Shown here: in pieces, positions 25,295 through 29,357 of the stretch | Numbering within the stretch: the first letter of the stretch is position 1 | Layout of the letters: each line of letters opens with the position of its first letter | From: Candidatus Hydrogenedentes bacterium UBA2224 | GTDB taxonomy: Bacteria; Hydrogenedentota; Hydrogenedentia; Hydrogenedentales; SLHB01 | Reading direction: 5' to 3' | Assembly: GCA_002348185.1 (NCBI GenBank) | Contig: DDYW01000089.1 | Span: forward strand, 1 to 29,357 | Length of the DNA: 29,357 nt | Made by a program: the position numbers and the translations under genes | Notes under the pieces: model-generated | What the model was told of the DNA's origin: nothing | Seen by the model: only the letters and a program-made list of their open reading frames with translations | The model's database searches: none

Positions 25295-28036
25295 TCAGGC
25301 GGTGGATTCCGCGGCGTCCTTCTTGTTCTTGCGGCGGCGCGAACCGGGGCCTCCCGGGCCGCCGGCGGGCGTCGTGCCGTGCACAAGGCTCTTGCCCCAG
25401 TATTTCTGGATGTAGTAGACGACGGGGCTGGCGATGAAGATGGACGAGTAGGTGCCGACCACGATGCCGATGCACAGGGCCAGCGCGAAATCATTGATCG
25501 CATCGCCGCCGAAGATGAACAGCACCACCGTCACGAACAGCGTTGTCAGCGACGTCAGCAGGGTGCGGCTCAAGGTCTGATTGATGCTGGCGTTCATCAT
25601 TTCGGCAAACGTCATGCCGCGGCCGCGATACAGTTTCAGGTCTTCGCGGATACGGTCGAACACCACGATCGTGTCGTTCAACGAATAGCCGATGATGGTC
25701 AGAATCGCCGCGACGACGGGCAGGTTGATCTGACGGCCCAGGAGCGCAAATACGCCCAGGGTGATCAGCACGTCGTGCGCCAGCGCGGCCACCGCGCCAA
25801 TCGAGAACTTGAGTTCGAACCGGAACCACAAGTACAGGATGATGAAGAACAGCGAATACAACATGGCCAGCACCGCGTCGCGCCGCAACTGGGCGCTCAC
25901 GGCCGGACCCACGGTGTCCACACGCTGCACCATCTGGCCGGGATCGGAGCTCAGATCCGCCAAGGCGGCCGCAATGCGCGCTGACACGGTGTTGGCGCCG
26001 CCGTTTCCATCGGCGCCTGCGTCCGGTGTCTCGGCTGCGGCCGGCGCGGCAGCCTCAGGATTCTCCGGAAGCTGTTGCTCGGTCTGGCTCACCTCGCTGA
26101 CGCGAATCAGGAACTGCGTGCCGGGGATGGTATCGTCTTCCTTCTCGTACAACTGCACGAGGGGACTGACGAAGCCCGCGTTCGAAAGGCGGTCGCGGAT
26201 CTCCTGGTCGGCGATATCGTCGCGCGCGTCGAGCGAGACAATCATATTGGTGCCGGTCGTGAAGTCCACGCCGAAGTTGTCGTTGCCCCGCATGGCGAAG
26301 AGGATCATGCCGATGACGATGGCTACACCGCTGATGCCAATGGCGAGGTTGCGGCGTTCCATGAACCGGATTTTCGGGTCGGGACTGATGATGCTCAGCA
26401 TGTGCAGCCGGGTGATGATCTTGCGCTGAATCAGGAACTCCATGATGGCCCGGCTTACGATCAGGGCCGTGAATACGCTGGTGCACACGCCGATACTCAG
26501 GGTCACGGCGAAGCCCACAACGGGCCCGGTGCCGAACTGCATCAGCACCGCCGCCGCGATCAGCGTCGTGATGTTGGCGTCCAGAATGGTCACCGTCGCG
26601 CGGTCGTAGCCGCTGTCCACGGCGGCCAGGAGCGAGCGGCCATTGCGCAATTCCTCGCGGATGCGCTCGTAGATGAGCACGTTGGCGTCCACGGCCATAC
26701 CCACGGTAAGGATGAGGCCCGCGATGCCCGGCAAGGTCAGGGTCGATTTGAAATACGCCAGCGCGGCCAGCACCAGCAGGGCGTTAATGATCAGCGCGAT
26801 GTCGGCCACGATTCCCGCCCAGAGGTAATACACGGCCATGAACACCACCACGACGATTACGCCCAGGATCGAGGAGAGCACGCCCCGGCGAATCAGGTCG
26901 CGGCCCAGGCTCGCGCCCACCTGCGCGCTCGATTCTTCAACCAGCGGCACAGGCATGGAGCCCGAGCGCAGCGCGATGGCCAGGTCCACGGCCTCTTCAC
27001 GGCCGAAATTGCCCGTGATTTGCCCGTTGGTGGTAATGCGTTCCTGGATGTTGGGGGCGGACTCGACTTCGCCGTCGATGACGATGGCGAGGGGTTTATC
27101 GATGTTCTGCTCGGTCACCTGGCCCATCTGGGCGCCGCTGGCGGCGTCAAAGCGGAACAGGATCATGTAGCTGCCGTCGGGGGTGCTGTCATTGATGCGC
27201 GCGACGGCCTGCTGCAGTCCCGCGCCCGTAATCGAGGGTGTCTTGTTGATCAGGTAGATGGTGTAGACCTGATGGTCTTCCCAGGGCTGGGGCGCGCCGC
27301 TGAACGCGATGTCCATGCCCTCGGGAATCAGCCCCTCCACCTGGCGGGCCTCCTCGGCGAGCGCCCGGACCTTTTGGATGTTCTCCTTCGGGATCCACAG
27401 GTATGGGCCCGAGATGGGCTTCTGCATCAGGCCGAGAAAATCGGCGTTGCGGGTCGTTTCGAAATGCTTGTCGATGGCGAGGAAGACCTGCTCCTGTTCG
27501 TCGGGCATGGCCACGAGATGAAACGTCAGGTAGGCCGACTTGAAGATCAGGTCGCGGGCGCGGTCCAAGTCTTTTTCGCCCGGGAGCTGCACCTGGATTT
27601 TGTCGTCGCCAAGGCGGGTGATGATGGGTTCGGTCGACTGGAATTCGAATACACGCCGCTGGATAGTGCGCAGGGTCTGTTCCTGGAAATGCTTGACGAT
27701 GTCGGTCTCGCTCCATTCCTCGGGGAAACTCTCCAGAACCTTGGGGTCGGCTTTGGTGACGTCAAAGCCGACGATCATGTTGATGCCGCCCTGCAGGTCA
27801 AGGCCGAGGTTGATGACCCAGTCTTTGTCGAACTGCGACCAGCGTTTGATGCCGGCGAGGGTGTCGCGGAAGAAACTGGGTTGGCGGGCCTCGAGATCCT
27901 CTTGCTTCCAGGTATCCAGACGCTGCTGGCGCTCCTCGGAAGAGAGGGTCATCCACCCGAGGGTGGGGTAGATGTAAATGAGGCCCCAGATCAGCGCGAG
28001 AACGATGATGATGGCACGCACAGTCGGGTTTTTCAT
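25295..28036 (-). CDS. secDF: Fused protein translocase subunit SecDF
   Basis: SecDF uses the proton gradient to pull proteins through SecYEG. The 913-residue chain joins SecD and SecF. SecD begins with one membrane span, then LGLDLQGG (77-84), the periplasmic P1 region and five further spans with the TVGMAVDANVLIYERIREE motif. SecF starts near 558 (RRNLAIG), carries GVDFTTGT near 588, and ends with IGYSLNDTIVVFDRIRED and the last spans. The SecF periplasmic part has an Ala/Pro/Gly-rich low-complexity insertion. The C-terminus is Gly- and Lys/Arg-rich and presumably cytoplasmic. GGAG lies upstream of the ATG. It follows yajC by 54 bp. Confidence 0.97.
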   Translation of the reverse strand: MKNPTVRAIIIVLALIWGLIYIYPTLGWMTLSSEERQQRLDTWKQEDLEARQPSFFRDTLAGIKRWSQFDKDWVINLGLDLQGGINMIVGFDVTKADPKVLESFPEEWSETDIVKHFQEQTLRTIQRRVFEFQSTEPIITRLGDDKIQVQLPGEKDLDRARDLIFKSAYLTFHLVAMPDEQEQVFLAIDKHFETTRNADFLGLMQKPISGPYLWIPKENIQKVRALAEEARQVEGLIPEGMDIAFSGAPQPWEDHQVYTIYLINKTPSITGAGLQQAVARINDSTPDGSYMILFRFDAASGAQMGQVTEQNIDKPLAIVIDGEVESAPNIQERITTNGQITGNFGREEAVDLAIALRSGSMPVPLVEESSAQVGASLGRDLIRRGVLSSILGVIVVVVFMAVYYLWAGIVADIALIINALLVLAALAYFKSTLTLPGIAGLILTVGMAVDANVLIYERIREELRNGRSLLAAVDSGYDRATVTILDANITTLIAAAVLMQFGTGPVVGFAVTLSIGVCTSVFTALIVSRAIMEFLIQRKIITRLHMLSIISPDPKIRFMERRNLAIGISGVAIVIGMILFAMRGNDNFGVDFTTGTNMIVSLDARDDIADQEIRDRLSNAGFVSPLVQLYEKEDDTIPGTQFLIRVSEVSQTEQQLPENPEAAAPAAAETPDAGADGNGGANTVSARIAAALADLSSDPGQMVQRVDTVGPAVSAQLRRDAVLAMLYSLFFIILYLWFRFELKFSIGAVAALAHDVLITLGVFALLGRQINLPVVAAILTIIGYSLNDTIVVFDRIREDLKLYRGRGMTFAEMMNASINQTLSRTLLTSLTTLFVTVVLFIFGGDAINDFALALCIGIVVGTYSSIFIASPVVYYIQKYWGKSLVHGTTPAGGPGGPGSRRRKNKKDAAESTA

Positions 28037-28090
28037 CGGAACGTCTCCATGGGCCGCGCCCTGCGCGGCGAATCAGCGCGAATCGCGCGG

Positions 28091-28465
28091 TTATTCGTCA
28101 CCCGTGCCGGACTCTCTGGTCGCCACCCGCGTAACAGAGCTCCGCTGGAACTCCATCTTTACGGGGGGGTCGTCGCTGACGCGCAGCACGACCGTTTTTT
28201 CGGTCAGTCCGACGATGGTCCCATGGATGCCGCCTGCCGTTACCACACTGTCACCCTTGGACAGGGCCGAAAGCATTTCGCGGCGTTCTTTTTCCCGTTT
28301 AGTGTTGGGGCGGATCAGGAAGAAATAGAAGATGGCGAGCATCGCCACGAGCATGAGGATCTGCGGGCTGCCGAGAAAACTCCCGCCGCCCGGTCCCTGG
28401 GCCGCTTCACCGCCACTCTGGGCCGCCTGCTGGGCGGCTTCCGCTGCGTACCACAATCTCCACAC
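28091..28465 (-). CDS. yajC: Preprotein translocase accessory subunit YajC
   Basis: YajC is a small single-span inner-membrane protein that associates with SecDF. The 124-residue product has an Ala/Gln/Gly-rich N-terminus, one strong membrane span (ILMLVAMLAIFYFFLIRP), and the family hallmark RPNTKREKERREMLSALSKGDSVVTAGGIHGTI right after it. The GTG at 28465 was chosen because GGAGG lies about 10 nt upstream; an ATG at 28558 would overlap the end of tgt and add residues unlike the family. It lies between tgt and secDF in the order common to many bacteria. Confidence 0.93.
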   Translation of the reverse strand: MWRLWYAAEAAQQAAQSGGEAAQGPGGGSFLGSPQILMLVAMLAIFYFFLIRPNTKREKERREMLSALSKGDSVVTAGGIHGTIVGLTEKTVVLRVSDDPPVKMEFQRSSVTRVATRESGTGDE

Positions 28466-28502
28466 GACGTACAATCCTCCGTTTTGGGAATAGAAAGCCC
28501 CC

Positions 28503-29357
28503 TCAGGCCCGGTAATCCTGGAGAAAGGAGGCCTTGAACTCAATAAAGCGTCCGGCACGGATGGCCTCGCGCATCGCAGCGGATAAGTGTAGCATAAAGA
28601 AAAGGTTGTGTAAAGTATTCAAGCGGAGCGACAGTATCTCACGCGCCAGGTAGAGGTGGCGCAGATACGCCCGGCTGTAGGTGCGGCACACGGGGCACGG
28701 GCACGCGGGGTCGAGTGGTCCGAAATCACGCTGGTATTTCTGGTTTTTGATGTTGATCCGGCCCTGCGAGGTGAACAGGCAGCCGTTGCGCGCATTGCGC
28801 GTGGGCATGACACAGTCAAACATGTCCACGCCGCGTTCGACCGCTTCGAGGATGTCCTCGGGCGGGCCGACGCCCATCAGGTAGCGCGGTTTCTGTTCGG
28901 GCAGGCGGGGCGCGGTCCATTCCACCGCGCTCAGCATCGCTTCCTTGCCTTCGCCGACGCTGACGCCGCCGATCGCGTACCCGGGAAAATCGAGGGCGAG
29001 GGTGCGGTCGACGCTTTCGCGGCGCAGATGCTCGAAGGTGCTGCCCTGGATGATGCCGAAGAGGGCCTGGTTCGCGGCATTGCGTTCGAGCCAGCGCTGT
29101 TTGCAGCGCGCGGCCCACGCGGCGGTCATGCGCATGGATTCGGCGGCCACGGGTTCCTCGACCGGATACCCGGTGCATTCGTCGAGGCACATCATGATGT
29201 CACTGCCAAGCGCCTCCTGGATCTCTACAGACGCCTCCGGACTGAGGAAATGTTTCGTTCCGTCGATATGGGACTGAAAAGTCGCTCCCTCATCCGTAAT
29301 CTGCCGAAGGGCGCCGAGGCTGTAAATCTGGAATCCCCCGCTGTCGGTCAGGATGGG
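28503..29357 (-). CDS. tgt: Queuine/preQ1 tRNA-guanine transglycosylase, N-terminus beyond window
   Basis: Tgt swaps guanine-34 for preQ1 in tRNAs with GUN anticodons, a step in queuosine synthesis. About 284 codons are in the window; the frame is open to the edge, so the start is missing. Visible are the general-base Asp in PILTDSGGFQ, the AIGGVSVGEGKEAM ribose/base-recognition stretch, the nucleophile Asp in GVDMFDCVMPTRNARNG, and the zinc site CPCPVC with a downstream His in NTLHNLFF. The C-terminus is complete. yajC starts 37 bp after the stop, so tgt, yajC and secDF form an operon. A preQ1 synthesis gene such as queA may lie outside the window. Confidence 0.96.
   Translation of the reverse strand, partial: PILTDSGGFQIYSLGALRQITDEGATFQSHIDGTKHFLSPEASVEIQEALGSDIMMCLDECTGYPVEEPVAAESMRMTAAWAARCKQRWLERNAANQALFGIIQGSTFEHLRRESVDRTLALDFPGYAIGGVSVGEGKEAMLSAVEWTAPRLPEQKPRYLMGVGPPEDILEAVERGVDMFDCVMPTRNARNGCLFTSQGRINIKNQKYQRDFGPLDPACPCPVCRTYSRAYLRHLYLAREILSLRLNTLHNLFFMLHLSAAMREAIRAGRFIEFKASFLQDYRA

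Noticed and set aside
26075..28537. An 820-codon plus-strand open frame rich in His, Asp and Gly.
   Set aside because: It lies entirely opposite secDF and yajC and has composition expected of a codon-bias shadow.

Overview
The window is a GC-rich chromosomal segment from a Gram-negative-type bacterium. It encodes a fused SecDF with YajC, a Tat-exported oxidoreductase, a probable lipoprotein and several Sec-exported enzymes. The mix of genes (large exported PIG-L deacetylases, a Tat-signal Gfo/Idh oxidoreductase, GH29 alpha-fucosidase, a GH32/43-like propeller protein, PPi-type phosphofructokinase) resembles PVC-superphylum or Hydrogenedentota-like heterotrophs. That placement is an inference from gene content; no 16S rRNA or other phylogenetic marker was compared.

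Layout, left to right. 1-2484 (-): two PIG-L deacetylases in tandem, the second cut by the window edge. 2526-3251 (+): a probable lipoprotein of the dual-specificity phosphatase type. 3257-7229 (-): mfd and rpsD, with a hairpin in the rpsD leader and a terminator-like hairpin between the two genes. 7623-10205 (+): trxB and an exported glycosidase-like propeller protein. 10218-14956 (-): a class III aminotransferase, an Rrf2-family regulator and two tandem NagA-type deacetylases. 15098-17949 (-): a FetAB-like ABC exporter pair with overlapping stop and start codons, then an M20 dipeptidase. 17950-18767: an 818-bp non-coding stretch packed with repeats and hairpins. 18768-21579 (+): a GT-C-type membrane glycosyltransferase and a Tat-signal Gfo/Idh oxidoreductase, closed by a long bidirectional terminator. 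21684-22904 (-): a PPi-type phosphofructokinase. 23158-25145 (+): alpha-L-fucosidase and a stand-alone MetH-activation-domain protein. 25295-29357 (-): secDF, yajC and tgt, the familiar tgt-yajC-sec order, with tgt cut by the window edge.

How it fits together: most genes are housekeeping (transcription-coupled repair, translation, thioredoxin reduction, protein export, queuosine tRNA modification, glycolysis). The accessory theme is scavenging of complex or amino sugars: PIG-L and NagA deacetylases, fucosidase, a GH32/43-like protein and Gfo/Idh. No transposase, integrase, CRISPR array, tRNA, rRNA or phage gene was seen.

The most unusual content is non-coding. A dispersed element with conserved flanks and an internal 9-bp tandem repeat occurs in two copies in opposite orientation (about 11721-11813 and 18150-18286). 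Several other short repeats and hairpins are concentrated in 18087-18625 and one recurs at 25210-25249. I saw no convincing new multi-gene system; the repeat family is the best candidate for something undescribed.
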